From assembly GCF_009753675.1 (NCBI RefSeq), contig NZ_WQLV01000003.1, positions 1-64,000 on the forward strand: DNA of 64,000 nt, read 5' to 3'. Numbering within the stretch: the stretch's first letter is position 1; every line of letters starts with the position of its first letter. Below are positions 6,439 to 16,106 of this stretch, piece by piece. This DNA is from Parasedimentitalea huanghaiensis. GTDB lineage: Bacteria; Pseudomonadota; Alphaproteobacteria; Rhodobacterales; Rhodobacteraceae. Under the pieces are notes generated by a model. That model saw only the letters and a program-made list of their open reading frames with translations, made no database searches and had not been told where the DNA came from. The position numbers and the translations under genes are program-made.

Positions 6439-9384
6439 ATGGCTGTAAGTTTTCAACTCAGCTCAGTGCTGAGTGCATTAACGAAACGAACTTACCTACC
6501 TGCGTTTGTTGCCTTTGTTGTGGTTGTGATTGCATCTGTTTTTGCTGAAAAGCAAAACGCGACCATCCACAATCAAAACCTTCGTGCGGATGTCCAGAAC
6601 GAAGCCGGGATGGTTGTATCGCGGTTGAAGGGCCACTTGGGGGCGGACCTACAATTGATACGAGGGTTGGTTGCCGTATTGTCAACCGAACCAACTATGG
6701 ATCAGGCCCGTTTTGGAAAGTTAGCGGAGCAGGTGATTGGTGGCCATAACGAGGTCCGGCTTGTGGCGGTTGCCCCCGATTTGGTTGTTTCGCTGATCTA
6801 TCCAGTTGCCGGAAACGAAGCCGCAATTGGCCTAGATTACAACAAAAATGATGCACAACGAGATGCCGCTTATCGCGTTCGCGATAGCGGTGGTGTGGTG
6901 CTTGCTGGGCCAGTCAACCTGGTGCAGGGCGGGCGTGGCTTTATTGGCCGGTTTCCAATCTATACAGGTACGGGCCCGCAGCGGCAGTTTTTTGGAATTT
7001 TGTCGGCCGTTATCGACGTCGACACACTCTATGCCGCTTCGGGAGTAACCGATCCCAATGCAAATATTGAACTGGCATTGATTGGTCATGACGGTATGGG
7101 GTCTGAAGGGGCCTTGTTCTTTGGTGATGCTGATATCGTTGAGGATGACCCGATCCGGATCGATATTCCCCTAGCGCAAGGAAGCTGGCAATTGGTGGCC
7201 CGACCTCGGGGTGGGTGGACCGCGCAACCTGACAACCTATGGCCGCTACGCATGTCGCTGTTTGTCGCGGGGGCGCTGATCCTTTTTCCGACCATACTAG
7301 CTGGGCGTCTGTCGGCTGGTCGACGGTCGGTCATCTACACTTTGAAACGACGTGAGCGTGAACTTGAGACTTTGTCTCGCCGTTTGGAAGTTGCTGTCGA
7401 GACCTCAAAAATCGGAATCTGGGAATATGAGCCAGCCAGCGAGCGACTGATTTGGGACCAGCGGATGCGCAGTCTCTATGGCAAAACGCAATCCCCAGAA
7501 GAAAATCTGATACAGACATGGCGGCAACGCTTGCACCCATTGGATCGCAACATTGCCATCGAAGTATTTGAATCCGCTCAGAAAAATCTAGGTGCCTATG
7601 CCTCAGATTTCCGAATTGTTTTACCGGACGGCCAGGAAAAGCACATTCGCGCGCTAGGCAGCGTGTTCACGGATGCTAACGGTCGCAAACGGATTATTGG
7701 TGTGAACTGGGATGTGTCAAAGGATGTACATCTGCGTGAAGAAGTGATGCGTACCAATAAAACTCTCCAACAGCGTAATGGTGAGTTGTATGAGGGGCAA
7801 ATCGCACTTGAACAGGCTCATGCTGAGCTACAGAAAAAACAAGCAGAGTTGCATCGATTATCGTTGGTGGCAAAGCACGCGTCGGACAGCATTATTCTGA
7901 CAGATGCAGAGGCTAGAATAGTTTGGGTCAACGACGCTTTTACGCGCGTGACGGGCTATTCAGCCGAAGAGGCAATTGGAGCAACTACGGGTAGTTTGCT
8001 GAATGGACCAAAAACGGACCCGGCGGTGATTGGTGATATTAACGACCATTTGTCCATGGGGCAGCGGTTCCATACAGAAATTCTAAACTACACCAAATCG
8101 GGTGCTGAGATCTGGATTGATACAAATTTGGTGCCGATCTTGAATGAAGAAGGTCAAATTGAACTGATCATCGGGATCGAACGCGACATCACTGGGGCCA
8201 AAAATCGAGAACGGGAACTGGCTGAAGCCAAGCTGGCGGCAGAGCACGCGGACCGTGCAAAATCCGAGTTTTTAGCGAATATGAGTCATGAAATTCGTAC
8301 TCCGATGAATGGAATTATTGGCATGGCAGGATTGCTTTCCGAAGCCGACCTACCGGACACTGAACGCCAATTTGTTGATACAATCCAAGACTCTTCGGTC
8401 GCATTGCTGAAAATTATTAATGACATTCTAGACTTGTCGCGGTTGGAAGCAGGCAAGCTGGAAATTTCTCCAACAGATTTCAAGTTGCGCCACTGTGTGG
8501 AAGGCGCAATCGACTTGTTACGTCCCAAGGCGCGCGACAAAGAGATTTGGCTTTCGGTCAACTATGCTGCCGAGCTGCCTGAATTGATGCATGGCGATGA
8601 TGGGCGGTTGCGTCAGATTTTGGTCAATTTGGTCGGCAATGCGGTGAAATTTACATCTCAGGGAGGCGTAACTGTGAATGTTGGTTGCGCCAAGAATGAT
8701 CCTTACCGGTTGCAGGTCGAGATTGATGATACCGGAATCGGCATCTCAACCGAACAGGCCAAGCATATTTTCGACCGCTTCTCGCAGGCTGACACCGCGA
8801 CGACGCGGGCTTTTGGGGGCACCGGTCTTGGCCTGACAATCTCTAGCGTTCTTGCTGAACGCATGGGGGGAGAAATCACTTTGCGCTCTGAACTGGGCCA
8901 AGGGTGTTGTTTCAGTCTTTCCGTACAACTGGCGCCGGCACAGGGACCACTCGTCAAGGAAGTACCTCGCGTTGACGTGCCAGCAGCTATTCTGGCGGAT
9001 AGTCTGGTTTTGTTGGCTGAAGATAACAAAGTGAACAGGTTGCTGATTAACAAATACCTGGGTGATCAGCCATTGGAGTTGATCGAGGCAATAAATGGCC
9101 GCGAAGCTGTAACTCTGTGCCAGACACGCGTGCCGGACATTGTGCTTATGGATATGTCGATGCCCGAACTGGATGGCATCTCTGCAACGCGAGAGATCCG
9201 GGCGCTGGACATTGTGCAGCCTACAATCGTTGCATTGACCGCCAATGCCTTTGAGAGCGATCGCGATGCCTGTTTGGCAGCTGGTATGGACTGTTTCTTG
9301 TCCAAACCCATCAAGAAAGCGCACTTGCTTCGGACACTGGCAGCTCTTCAAGCCGAGCGACTAGAGGAAAAGCAAAGGGCGTAG
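6439..9384 (+). CDS. Hybrid sensor histidine kinase with CHASE, two PAS and receiver domains
   Basis: This 981-residue membrane sensor has an N-terminal TM helix (about 18-38), a periplasmic CHASE domain (about 60-250) and a second TM helix (about 270-290). Two PAS domains follow (about 325-430 and 475-590). The HisKA segment carries SHEIRTPMNG with phospho-acceptor His617. The ATPase domain shows NLVGNAVKFT, DDTGIGIS and GTGLGL. A C-terminal receiver domain has phospho-acceptor Asp905 in VLMDMSMPELDG and Lys in the LSKP motif. CHASE domains sense small extracellular ligands. The gene stands alone before the nuo operon (about 200 bases away) with no partner regulator adjacent, so its output is unknown. 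Confidence 0.9.
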   Translation: MAVSFQLSSVLSALTKRTYLPAFVAFVVVVIASVFAEKQNATIHNQNLRADVQNEAGMVVSRLKGHLGADLQLIRGLVAVLSTEPTMDQARFGKLAEQVIGGHNEVRLVAVAPDLVVSLIYPVAGNEAAIGLDYNKNDAQRDAAYRVRDSGGVVLAGPVNLVQGGRGFIGRFPIYTGTGPQRQFFGILSAVIDVDTLYAASGVTDPNANIELALIGHDGMGSEGALFFGDADIVEDDPIRIDIPLAQGSWQLVARPRGGWTAQPDNLWPLRMSLFVAGALILFPTILAGRLSAGRRSVIYTLKRRERELETLSRRLEVAVETSKIGIWEYEPASERLIWDQRMRSLYGKTQSPEENLIQTWRQRLHPLDRNIAIEVFESAQKNLGAYASDFRIVLPDGQEKHIRALGSVFTDANGRKRIIGVNWDVSKDVHLREEVMRTNKTLQQRNGELYEGQIALEQAHAELQKKQAELHRLSLVAKHASDSIILTDAEARIVWVNDAFTRVTGYSAEEAIGATTGSLLNGPKTDPAVIGDINDHLSMGQRFHTEILNYTKSGAEIWIDTNLVPILNEEGQIELIIGIERDITGAKNRERELAEAKLAAEHADRAKSEFLANMSHEIRTPMNGIIGMAGLLSEADLPDTERQFVDTIQDSSVALLKIINDILDLSRLEAGKLEISPTDFKLRHCVEGAIDLLRPKARDKEIWLSVNYAAELPELMHGDDGRLRQILVNLVGNAVKFTSQGGVTVNVGCAKNDPYRLQVEIDDTGIGISTEQAKHIFDRFSQADTATTRAFGGTGLGLTISSVLAERMGGEITLRSELGQGCCFSLSVQLAPAQGPLVKEVPRVDVPAAILADSLVLLAEDNKVNRLLINKYLGDQPLELIEAINGREAVTLCQTRVPDIVLMDMSMPELDGISATREIRALDIVQPTIVALTANAFESDRDACLAAGMDCFLSKPIKKAHLLRTLAALQAERLEEKQRA

Positions 9385-9592
9385 CCGTCCAATGTGTCGG
9401 AGCGTCGATCCGGTATCCTGTTAAAATGGTTGAAAAACTGAGCCTGCGTTTACAGAAAACCTCCATTGGCTGTGATTTTTTTGCGGCAATTTCTTCCGGT
9501 TGCGCCATCTGATTAAGATAAGCTGCAGGCGTATGTAAAAAAATGAGCAACCCGGCAGTTATAGACAACGGCTGCTGTGGAGGCTCGCCGAC

Positions 9593-10579
9593 ATGGAAAA
9601 CGTCCTTAGCCTAGTGCCTGTGCTAATTAAGATGGCTATTGTCGTAGGCGTTCTTTTATTGCTGCCACTCCCCTTGACTTGGCTGGAACGTAAAATTGCT
9701 GCACATATCCAGCAGCGACCAGGTCCGATGCGCGTGGGGTGGCACGGGTTACTGCAACCGCTGGCCGATGCCATCAAACTGCTGACCAAAGAAGATCATA
9801 TTCCAGCCGAGGCTGACCGGATGCTGTTTTCGATCGCCCCGGTGGTGGCCCTGGTGCCGCCCTTTCTGGTATTTGTTGCAATCCCTATTGGCGACCCCAT
9901 TCAGATGTTTGGCACCGAAATTGCGCTGTCGATATCAGATCTGAACGTTGGATTGCTGTTTATTCTGGCAGTGTCGGGAATCGGAGTGTTCGGCACAATT
10001 TTGGCGGGCTGGGCTTCGAACAGTAAATACGCCGTTCTTGGCAGCTTGCGCTCAATTGCTCAGATGATTTCCTACGAAATCCCTATGGGCTTTTCCGTCA
10101 TAGGTGTGGTGATGCTCGCGGGATCGATGCAGTTGTCCCAAATTGTCTCCTCGCAGCAAGGTTTGTGGAACGTTGTGGTGCAGCCAATTGGCTTTTTTGT
10201 TTTTTTTGTTTCAGGTCTGGCCGAGGCACAACGTATTCCGTTTGATCTGCCTGAAGCCGAGGGTGATCTCGGCGCGGGCTACCACACTGAATACAGTGGC
10301 ATTCGATTTTCACTCTTTATGCTCGCAGAATACCTTGTGGTGGTGGTTCTGGCTTTTCTGAATGTGCTGCTGTTTTTTGGCGGTTGGCTGGGTGGCCCGG
10401 CATTTTTGCCCGCCACGATCTGGCTGCTTCTTAAGGTCGGATTCTTCATCTGGGTGTTTATGTGGTTGCGTTTCACGTTTCCGCGCTACCGTTATGACCA
10501 GCTGATGGCCATCGGCTGGAAGTTACTACTACCGCTCTCATTGCTGAATATTCTGGTGAGCGGATTTGTGATGTTGTGA
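9593..10579 (+). CDS. nuoH: NADH-quinone oxidoreductase subunit H
   Basis: This 328-residue subunit has about eight TM helices and contributes to the quinone cavity and proton path of complex I. Diagnostic stretches are ERKIAAHIQQRPGPMRVGW (32-50), EIPMGFSVIG, and RIPFDLPEAEGDLGAGYHTE in the quinone-site loop. The start is supported by GGAGG about ten bases upstream. It is the first gene of the operon, whereas in the usual order it is the eighth. I saw no convincing promoter in the 208 bases upstream. Confidence 0.95.
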   Translation: MENVLSLVPVLIKMAIVVGVLLLLPLPLTWLERKIAAHIQQRPGPMRVGWHGLLQPLADAIKLLTKEDHIPAEADRMLFSIAPVVALVPPFLVFVAIPIGDPIQMFGTEIALSISDLNVGLLFILAVSGIGVFGTILAGWASNSKYAVLGSLRSIAQMISYEIPMGFSVIGVVMLAGSMQLSQIVSSQQGLWNVVVQPIGFFVFFVSGLAEAQRIPFDLPEAEGDLGAGYHTEYSGIRFSLFMLAEYLVVVVLAFLNVLLFFGGWLGGPAFLPATIWLLLKVGFFIWVFMWLRFTFPRYRYDQLMAIGWKLLLPLSLLNILVSGFVML

Positions 10580-10596
10580 ATAGCGAGTGAGGCGTC

Positions 10597-11175
10597 ATGG
10601 CAAGGACAGGGGTAAAACGGAGCAACTGGATCGGCAGGGTCCTTCTGGTTGATCTACTGGCCGGGTTACGTTTGACGCTGGGGTATATGGTTTCAAAAAC
10701 TGTGACCCACCACTACCCAGATTATGAAAAGTGGGTGCCATACCAACGCCATCGCGGCCATCATTTCATCAAGACAAATGAAGAGGGCGAGGTGAATTGT
10801 GTCGCCTGTGAATTGTGCTCGAAAATCTGCCCCTGCGATTGCATCACGGTTATTCCCTTTGAGAATGAAAAGGGCGACCGCCGCCCCAAAGTGTTCGACA
10901 TCAATTTGGCACGCTGCCTGTATTGCGGATTGTGTGAGGACGCCTGTCCTGCGGATGCGATCAAGTTAGGTCAGGAGTACGAAGTTGCGACCCACCATCG
11001 AGGAACTCTGGTGGTCCATCTCGAAGACTTGGTCAAGGCGCCTGGAAAAGCTGGGAATGGGGGCGTGGTGCGTCCCGCCACACTGGATCGCAATGGTGGT
11101 CTGAGGTCAGTCACGCGCACTAGGCCCAAGGATGCCGGGCTGGACTGGTGGTCACGTATCCGAAGAGAGCGGTAA
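10597..11175 (+). CDS. nuoI: NADH-quinone oxidoreductase subunit I (two 4Fe-4S clusters)
   Basis: This 192-residue peripheral-arm subunit carries clusters N6a and N6b. The first motif uses Cys68, Cys71, Cys74 and Cys78, and the second Cys107, Cys110, Cys113 and Cys117. It is longer than the roughly 163-residue alphaproteobacterial NuoI, because a basic tail of about 30 residues follows the usual end (from about 155, ending WWSRIRRER). It follows nuoH by 17 bases. Confidence 0.93.
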   Translation: MARTGVKRSNWIGRVLLVDLLAGLRLTLGYMVSKTVTHHYPDYEKWVPYQRHRGHHFIKTNEEGEVNCVACELCSKICPCDCITVIPFENEKGDRRPKVFDINLARCLYCGLCEDACPADAIKLGQEYEVATHHRGTLVVHLEDLVKAPGKAGNGGVVRPATLDRNGGLRSVTRTRPKDAGLDWWSRIRRER

Positions 11176-11234
11176 CCATCATGTAAAGGCAGCGATACGA
11201 CCGCAGTGGGACCAAACCAAGAAAGGGCGAAAAA

Positions 11235-11678
11235 ATGTATGTCAGCACAGTATTACGCCACAAGGGATCCGAGATCTATTCGGTCGCGCCAGATGACAGC
11301 GTCTTGACGGCCCTTCAGTTGTTTGACGTCAAGAAGATTGGTTTTGCGGTGGTACTGGATCCTGCTGGAAAAGCGTTGGGAGGCGTTTCAGAGCGCGAGA
11401 TCTGCAAAGCAATGGCGATCCCGGATGGTGGAGGGCGCCAAGCCGCGATCGGCGATGTGATGACGCCCAGCGTGGGCACCTGTTCACCAGACGACAACTT
11501 GATCCGGATCATGGCTTTGATGACCGAAAAGCGGAATCGCCACATGCTGGTTTGTGATGACGACGGGCTGTGTGGGGTGATCAGTATTGGCGATGTGGTC
11601 AAACATCGGCTGGATGAGATCATGCGCGAAGAAGAAGAGCTGCTGAAATACATCGACGGTACTGGCTACAGCGTTTGA
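11235..11678 (+). CDS. Two-CBS-domain protein inside the nuo operon
   Basis: This 147-residue soluble protein is made of two CBS repeats (about 1-65 and 75-135). The first includes KKIGFAVVLDPAGKALGGVSE and the second KRNRHMLVCDDDGLCGVISIGD. CBS pairs usually bind adenosine nucleotides such as AMP, ATP or NADH and act as regulatory modules. It is not a standard complex I subunit, yet it sits in frame order between nuoI and nuoJ (59 bases after nuoI), with GAAAGGG before its ATG. A role in adjusting the complex to nucleotide levels is an inference from position only. Confidence 0.85.
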   Translation: MYVSTVLRHKGSEIYSVAPDDSVLTALQLFDVKKIGFAVVLDPAGKALGGVSEREICKAMAIPDGGGRQAAIGDVMTPSVGTCSPDDNLIRIMALMTEKRNRHMLVCDDDGLCGVISIGDVVKHRLDEIMREEEELLKYIDGTGYSV

Positions 11679-11739
11679 TGCAGATGTGGCCTGCCTGCTT
11701 GAGGTTGGCGAAACGGGAGTTAGGAGTAAGAGGTCAAAG

Positions 11740-12291
11740 ATGGAGCGAGAGTTTTTTTTGCTGCTGTCAGGGGTTGCAACAGTATCGGCATTGCTGGTGA
11801 TTGTCGCACGCAATCCGGTACATAGCGCCTTGGCACTTGTCGCCTGCCTGGTTCAGATCGCTGCCCTTTACGTCCTTTTGGGTGCGCCCTTTCTGGCCGT
11901 GATCCAAATCTTTGTATATGTCGGCGCCGTGATGGTGCTGTTTTTATTCGTCATTATGATGCTGGATGTCCGAAAGGAATCCCAAAGGCGGTACTTGAAA
12001 CACGCGCTTCTGCCCGGTGTCGTCGTTCTTGTTATTCTCTCGGGCGAGCTGATTGTTTTACTGACCCAAAGCACCAAATTGCATGCCGCAATGGGGCCGG
12101 GGCAGACCATTACCACTCAGCCATCAGTGGAGGCGCTTAGTCTTTTACTGTTTCAGGATTTTTTGCTGCCGTTTGAAGTTGCCTCGGTAATCCTTCTGGT
12201 GGCCCTGATAGGTGCGGTAGTGTTGGCCAGGTCGGAGGCTGACGTAACACCGGTTCGATCTCGAAAAGATCACGGCGAGGTTCGCAGATGA
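11740..12291 (+). CDS. nuoJ: NADH-quinone oxidoreductase subunit J
   Basis: This 183-residue membrane subunit has five predicted TM helices. The conserved third helix reads [19 protein letters not shown]. The start chosen is the ATG giving [11 protein letters not shown], preceded by GTAAGAGGT; an upstream in-frame ATG would add 18 residues unlike NuoJ. It ends overlapping the nuoK start by four bases. The central helix with the pi-bulge links quinone chemistry to the antiporter-like subunits in characterised complex I. Confidence 0.93.
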   Translation: MEREFFLLLSGVATVSALLVIVARNPVHSALALVACLVQIAALYVLLGAPFLAVIQIFVYVGAVMVLFLFVIMMLDVRKESQRRYLKHALLPGVVVLVILSGELIVLLTQSTKLHAAMGPGQTITTQPSVEALSLLLFQDFLLPFEVASVILLVALIGAVVLARSEADVTPVRSRKDHGEVRR

Positions 12292-12590
12292 TCCCAACAG
12301 CCTGGTATCTGATACTTGCCGCCACGCTGTTTGTTATTGGCGGAGCCGGGGTTTTGCTGCGGCGCAATGTACTGATTGTACTGATGTCACTGGAACTCAT
12401 GCTGAACAGTGTCACCATAAATCTTCTGGCTTTTGGTCATGTTCTGCAAGATTTGCGCGGCCAGATAATCGCCATTTTTGTGATCGCAATCACCGCCGCC
12501 GAGGTTGCTGTGGCGCTGGGCATTTTGGTTGCACTGCTGCGCAACAAAAACACGTTGGAAGTGGATGAGTTAACCGTCTTGAAAGGTTGA
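12288..12590 (+). CDS. nuoK: NADH-quinone oxidoreductase subunit K
   Basis: This 100-residue protein has three TM helices, normal for NuoK. It contains [16 protein letters not shown] with the conserved membrane glutamate, and a second conserved Glu in [16 protein letters not shown] overlap with nuoJ indicates translational coupling. Confidence 0.95.
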   Translation: MIPTAWYLILAATLFVIGGAGVLLRRNVLIVLMSLELMLNSVTINLLAFGHVLQDLRGQIIAIFVIAITAAEVAVALGILVALLRNKNTLEVDELTVLKG

Positions 12591-12593
12591 GTT

Positions 12594-14090
12594 TTGGAGT
12601 TTCTACTGTCCATCAGACCTGTCCTTGCCATTGCCGTAAGCCTGACGGCCGCTGTTTTGATCCTTTGTCTACGCAACCGGGCTAACCTGCGTGATGCGGT
12701 TTCGGTTGCCGCGGCTGTGGTGAAGTTCCTGATTGTGATCTCTCTGGCGCCGTTGGTTTTGGACGGTGGGACCCATGATCTGACATTGTTTGAAGTGCTG
12801 CCGGGGGTCGATTTTGCCTTTCGGGTCGATGCATTGGGGATGGTGTTTGCGACCGTTTCCAGCCTGCTGTGGATCCTCGCGGCGCTTTACTCAATTGGTT
12901 ACATGCGCAGCCAGAACGAACATGCGCAGACCCGCTTTTTTGCCGCCTTTGCTGTGTCGCTTTCCGCGGCAGTTGGCGGTGCTTTTGCCGCTAATCTGTT
13001 CACTTTGGTCATTTTCTACGAGCTGCTTAGCCTGATCACCTATCCGCTGGTTTACCACAAAGAAGACAAGGCCAGTTGGGCGGGCAGTCGTCGCTATGTG
13101 GTCTATTTGATCGGGGCGTCCAAATCCCTGCTTCTGGTGGCACTGGCGTTGACCTATCATCTGGCCGGAACTCTTGATTTTATGCCTCAGGGCGTGTTTG
13201 GCGGAACTGATGCCTCAGGGGCGCTGCTGTCAGTAGTGTACCTGTGCTACCTGTTTGGTTTTGCCAAGGCTGCAATAATGCCATTTCACGCCTGGCTGCC
13301 AGCGGCGATGGTTGCGCCAACCCCTGTTAGTGCTTTGCTCCATGCGGTGGCGGTGGTCAAAATGGGGGTATTTTGCCTGCTGCGGGTGATTTTCTACGTC
13401 ATGGGCGTCGATTTGATGAGCAGCCTCGGGTTGGCAATAGCCACTGCGTATCTGGTGTCCTTTACCATCGTGATGGCTTCGATCTATGCGCTGACCCGCG
13501 ATGACCTGAAGGCTCGGCTGGCTTATTCGACGGTCAGTCAGCTATCGTACATCATACTGGGCGCGGTCTTGTTGACACCGATGGCGGCCGTGGGCGGTGT
13601 GACCCATATCGCGGCCCACGCATTTTCCAAGATCACACTGTTTTTCTGCGCCGGGTCGATCTACTGCGCCTCACATCGCCGCAACATCAGCGATCTGGCC
13701 GGCATCGGGCGGCAATTGCCCTGGACGATGGGCGCGTTTTTCATTGGCTCACTTGGTATGATCGGCCTCCCCCCCAGTGGAGGGTTCATTAGTAAATGGT
13801 ATCTGGTTCTGGGCTCGGTTGAAGCTGGAGAATTGGTTTTTCTGACTGTTCTTCTGGCCAGCGCGGTGCTGAATGCGGCCTATTTCTTACCGGTGACCTA
13901 CACCGCATTTTTTGAGAAATCCAAGCCACCACAGGGCCAAACGCTGGTCGCAATGCAGGACGTCCGTGAAGTTCCAATGGTGGCAGTGCCTTTGCTGATA
14001 ACTGCGATTTTATCATTGGTGCTGGGTCTGAGCCCTGGATTTTTCGTGGATTTGGCGCAGTTGGTCATGCGCGGAGCGGGGTTAGGATGA
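12594..14090 (+). CDS. MrpD/NuoL-family antiporter-like subunit in the nuo operon
   Basis: This 498-residue polytopic proton-conducting subunit of the MrpD/NuoL/NuoM/NuoN superfamily lies where nuoL is expected, but it is much shorter than NuoL (usually over 600) and lacks its C-terminal lateral helix. The charged chain typical of active channels is present: Glu143 (FYELLS, TM5), Lys225 (FAKAAIMPFHAWLP, TM7), Lys256 (VVKMG, TM8) and Lys346 (HAFSKITLFF, TM12). It uses a TTG start with AAAGG upstream, three bases after the nuoK stop. Subfamily assignment as MrpD-like is by recognition and should be read as probable. Confidence 0.85.
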   Translation: MEFLLSIRPVLAIAVSLTAAVLILCLRNRANLRDAVSVAAAVVKFLIVISLAPLVLDGGTHDLTLFEVLPGVDFAFRVDALGMVFATVSSLLWILAALYSIGYMRSQNEHAQTRFFAAFAVSLSAAVGGAFAANLFTLVIFYELLSLITYPLVYHKEDKASWAGSRRYVVYLIGASKSLLLVALALTYHLAGTLDFMPQGVFGGTDASGALLSVVYLCYLFGFAKAAIMPFHAWLPAAMVAPTPVSALLHAVAVVKMGVFCLLRVIFYVMGVDLMSSLGLAIATAYLVSFTIVMASIYALTRDDLKARLAYSTVSQLSYIILGAVLLTPMAAVGGVTHIAAHAFSKITLFFCAGSIYCASHRRNISDLAGIGRQLPWTMGAFFIGSLGMIGLPPSGGFISKWYLVLGSVEAGELVFLTVLLASAVLNAAYFLPVTYTAFFEKSKPPQGQTLVAMQDVREVPMVAVPLLITAILSLVLGLSPGFFVDLAQLVMRGAGLG

Positions 14091-14341
14091 TTGCACGATT
14101 GGTGAATTTCTTTGGCGATGATCGGTACAAGCGTTTGCGTTGGCGGTTATTGTTGCTGATGCTGTTCCTCATAGTGCTGGCCGATGTCTTAGTGCCAAGA
14201 CCACATGTGGAACATGTCTGGGATTCCATCCCAGGGTGGAGCGCCGCGTTTGGATTTATCAGCTGCGTTGCGATCATTTTCGTCAGTAAGTTCATCGGCC
14301 ACAGTTGCGGCATCATGCGCGATGAGGACTACTATGACTGA
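14087..14341 (+). CDS. 84-residue two-helix membrane protein in the nuo operon
   Basis: This small protein has a basic N-terminus, one TM helix at about residues 19-36 (WRLLLLMLFLIVLADVLV), a short loop, a second helix at about 50-70 (AAFGFISCVAIIFVSKFIG), and an acidic end (MRDEDYYD). It overlaps the genes on both sides by 4 and 8 bases, so it is translationally coupled to the two antiporter-like genes. I recognise no named family. It could be an assembly factor or an accessory subunit at the contact between the antiporter-like subunits. Confidence 0.75.
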   Translation: MIARLVNFFGDDRYKRLRWRLLLLMLFLIVLADVLVPRPHVEHVWDSIPGWSAAFGFISCVAIIFVSKFIGHSCGIMRDEDYYD

Positions 14342-16106
14342 GTGGCTGCACCCCGCGTTGATCATGGTGTTCGGTGCAGCCTTGCTACCGATGCTGCACG
14401 ACACAGGACAAAAGGTTGCGTCGGTTTTGGTTCCATTGCTGGTTTTGCTACGGATGACGCAAATGGATGTCGGCAGCCAGGGTCAGGTCCAGTTTATTGG
14501 CATAGACTTGGTTCTGTTTCAGGCTGACCAGTTATCACTGGTGTTCGCTTGGGTGTTTTCAATCATGGCGGTGATTGGCAACATTTACGCTTGGCATATC
14601 AATGACACTGGCCAGCGGGTTTCGGCGTTTTTGTATATAGGCAGTGCTTTTGGCGTGGTGTTTGCTGGCGACTGGTTCACTCTGCTTGTCGCGTGGGAGA
14701 TCATGGCCTTTGCCTCGGCCTATCTGATTTTTGCATCCGCTAACCGCAAGGCTGTCGCAGCCGGTTTTCGCTATCTCATGGTGCATGTCGCCGGAGGTGT
14801 CCTGTTGTTCGGTGGAATTGTGTTGCACGGCGTCCAGACCGGCTCTTATCTGGTAGGGCCGCTGGATCACGGACAGGGCGGGCTGGCCTACAACCTGATC
14901 CTGATCTCCTTCATGCTTAATGCTGCTGTTCCACCATTAAGCGCCTGGCTCACCGATGCATATCCCGAAGCAACGGTGACCGGAGCAGTATTCCTTAGCG
15001 CCTTTACCACTAAAACGGCCGTATACGTGCTGATCCGCAATTACCCCGGCGCCGAAGTGTTGATCGGGTTTGGAGTAGCTATGGCGTTGTATGGGGTTGT
15101 ATTTGCAGTGTTGGAAAACGACTGCCGCAGGCTTTTGGGTTATCACATTATCAGTCAGGTTGGTTACATGGTGGCTGCCGTTGGTATGGGAACCGAGATG
15201 GCGCTGAATGGTGCGACCTCCCATGCCTTTGCTCATATCCTCTACAAGGGATTGTTGTTCATGGGGGTGGGGGCGGTGATCCTGATGACGGGGCGGCGAA
15301 AATTGACCGAACTGGGGGGGCTATATCACGCCATGCCAATGACGGTGGTGCTGTATATGGTTGGCGCTCTGGCAATCTCAGCCTTCCCCCTGTTTAGCGG
15401 CTTTGTCAGCAAAAGCATGATCATATCGGCGGCCGCAGGGGATCACCGTGCGGCGGTGGCGCTGTTATTGACTGTCGCGTCCTCCGGTACCTTTTTGCAC
15501 ACTGGCCTAAAGCTGCCATATTACATGTTCTTTGGCAAAGACTGCGGTTTGCGTCCGTCTGAACCGCCCGTAAATATGTTACTGGCAATGGGGCTGGCGG
15601 CGTTGTTCTGCATCGGCATCGGCGTGTTTCCGCAGCTGTTGTACGATCTGCTGCCATATCCAGTGAATTACCACCCTTACAGTGGCGCGCACATCACCCA
15701 GAGCCTCGGACTGTTGATGTTCACGCTTTTCGCTTTTGTCCTGTGCCTGAGGTATCTGGACCCCGAGAAAACCATCAGCCTGGATACTGATTGGCTGTAT
15801 CGGCGTGGTGCAAAACTCTTCATGTGGCTTGCTCTTCATCCGGTTTTGCTCTGGGAGAAAATGGTGGTCACTCTGGGTGACGGTGCAGGTCTTCGCATGT
15901 TGCACAGGTTGTCACGGGCGAGCCAAAAAGCTGACACTCATTTTGTTGATGCGGTGGTCAATGGGGTTGCCAGAATGACCTGGCGTTGCGGCCTGCTATT
16001 GCGACAGTTTCAAACCGGGGTTGTGTCGCATTATGCGCTGGTGATGATAGTTGGGCTGATTGTGATGCTGGTGTTCCCGCTGATCGCAGCACTGGCAGCG
16101 CCATGA
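14334..16106 (+). CDS. MrpD-like antiporter subunit with NuoL-type C-terminal extension
   Basis: This 590-residue polytopic antiporter-like subunit starts at the ATG giving MTEWLHPALIM, overlapping the small membrane protein. Glu122 (AWEIMAF, TM5), Lys227 (TTKTAVY, TM8) and Lys305 (ILYKGLLF, TM12) are present, but the TM7 position usually held by lysine is Asn196 (LNAAVPPL). After the 14-helix core come about 110 extra residues, including a long amphipathic stretch and a last helix (HYALVMIVGLIVML). They resemble the lateral helix and TM16 of NuoL. It may therefore take over the distal, strap-carrying role of NuoL in this complex. Confidence 0.85.
   Translation: MTEWLHPALIMVFGAALLPMLHDTGQKVASVLVPLLVLLRMTQMDVGSQGQVQFIGIDLVLFQADQLSLVFAWVFSIMAVIGNIYAWHINDTGQRVSAFLYIGSAFGVVFAGDWFTLLVAWEIMAFASAYLIFASANRKAVAAGFRYLMVHVAGGVLLFGGIVLHGVQTGSYLVGPLDHGQGGLAYNLILISFMLNAAVPPLSAWLTDAYPEATVTGAVFLSAFTTKTAVYVLIRNYPGAEVLIGFGVAMALYGVVFAVLENDCRRLLGYHIISQVGYMVAAVGMGTEMALNGATSHAFAHILYKGLLFMGVGAVILMTGRRKLTELGGLYHAMPMTVVLYMVGALAISAFPLFSGFVSKSMIISAAAGDHRAAVALLLTVASSGTFLHTGLKLPYYMFFGKDCGLRPSEPPVNMLLAMGLAALFCIGIGVFPQLLYDLLPYPVNYHPYSGAHITQSLGLLMFTLFAFVLCLRYLDPEKTISLDTDWLYRRGAKLFMWLALHPVLLWEKMVVTLGDGAGLRMLHRLSRASQKADTHFVDAVVNGVARMTWRCGLLLRQFQTGVVSHYALVMIVGLIVMLVFPLIAALAAP

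Noticed and set aside
8746-9351. A 201-codon minus-strand frame across the kinase ATPase and receiver domains
   Set aside because: It is antisense to well-conserved domains and has no family features.
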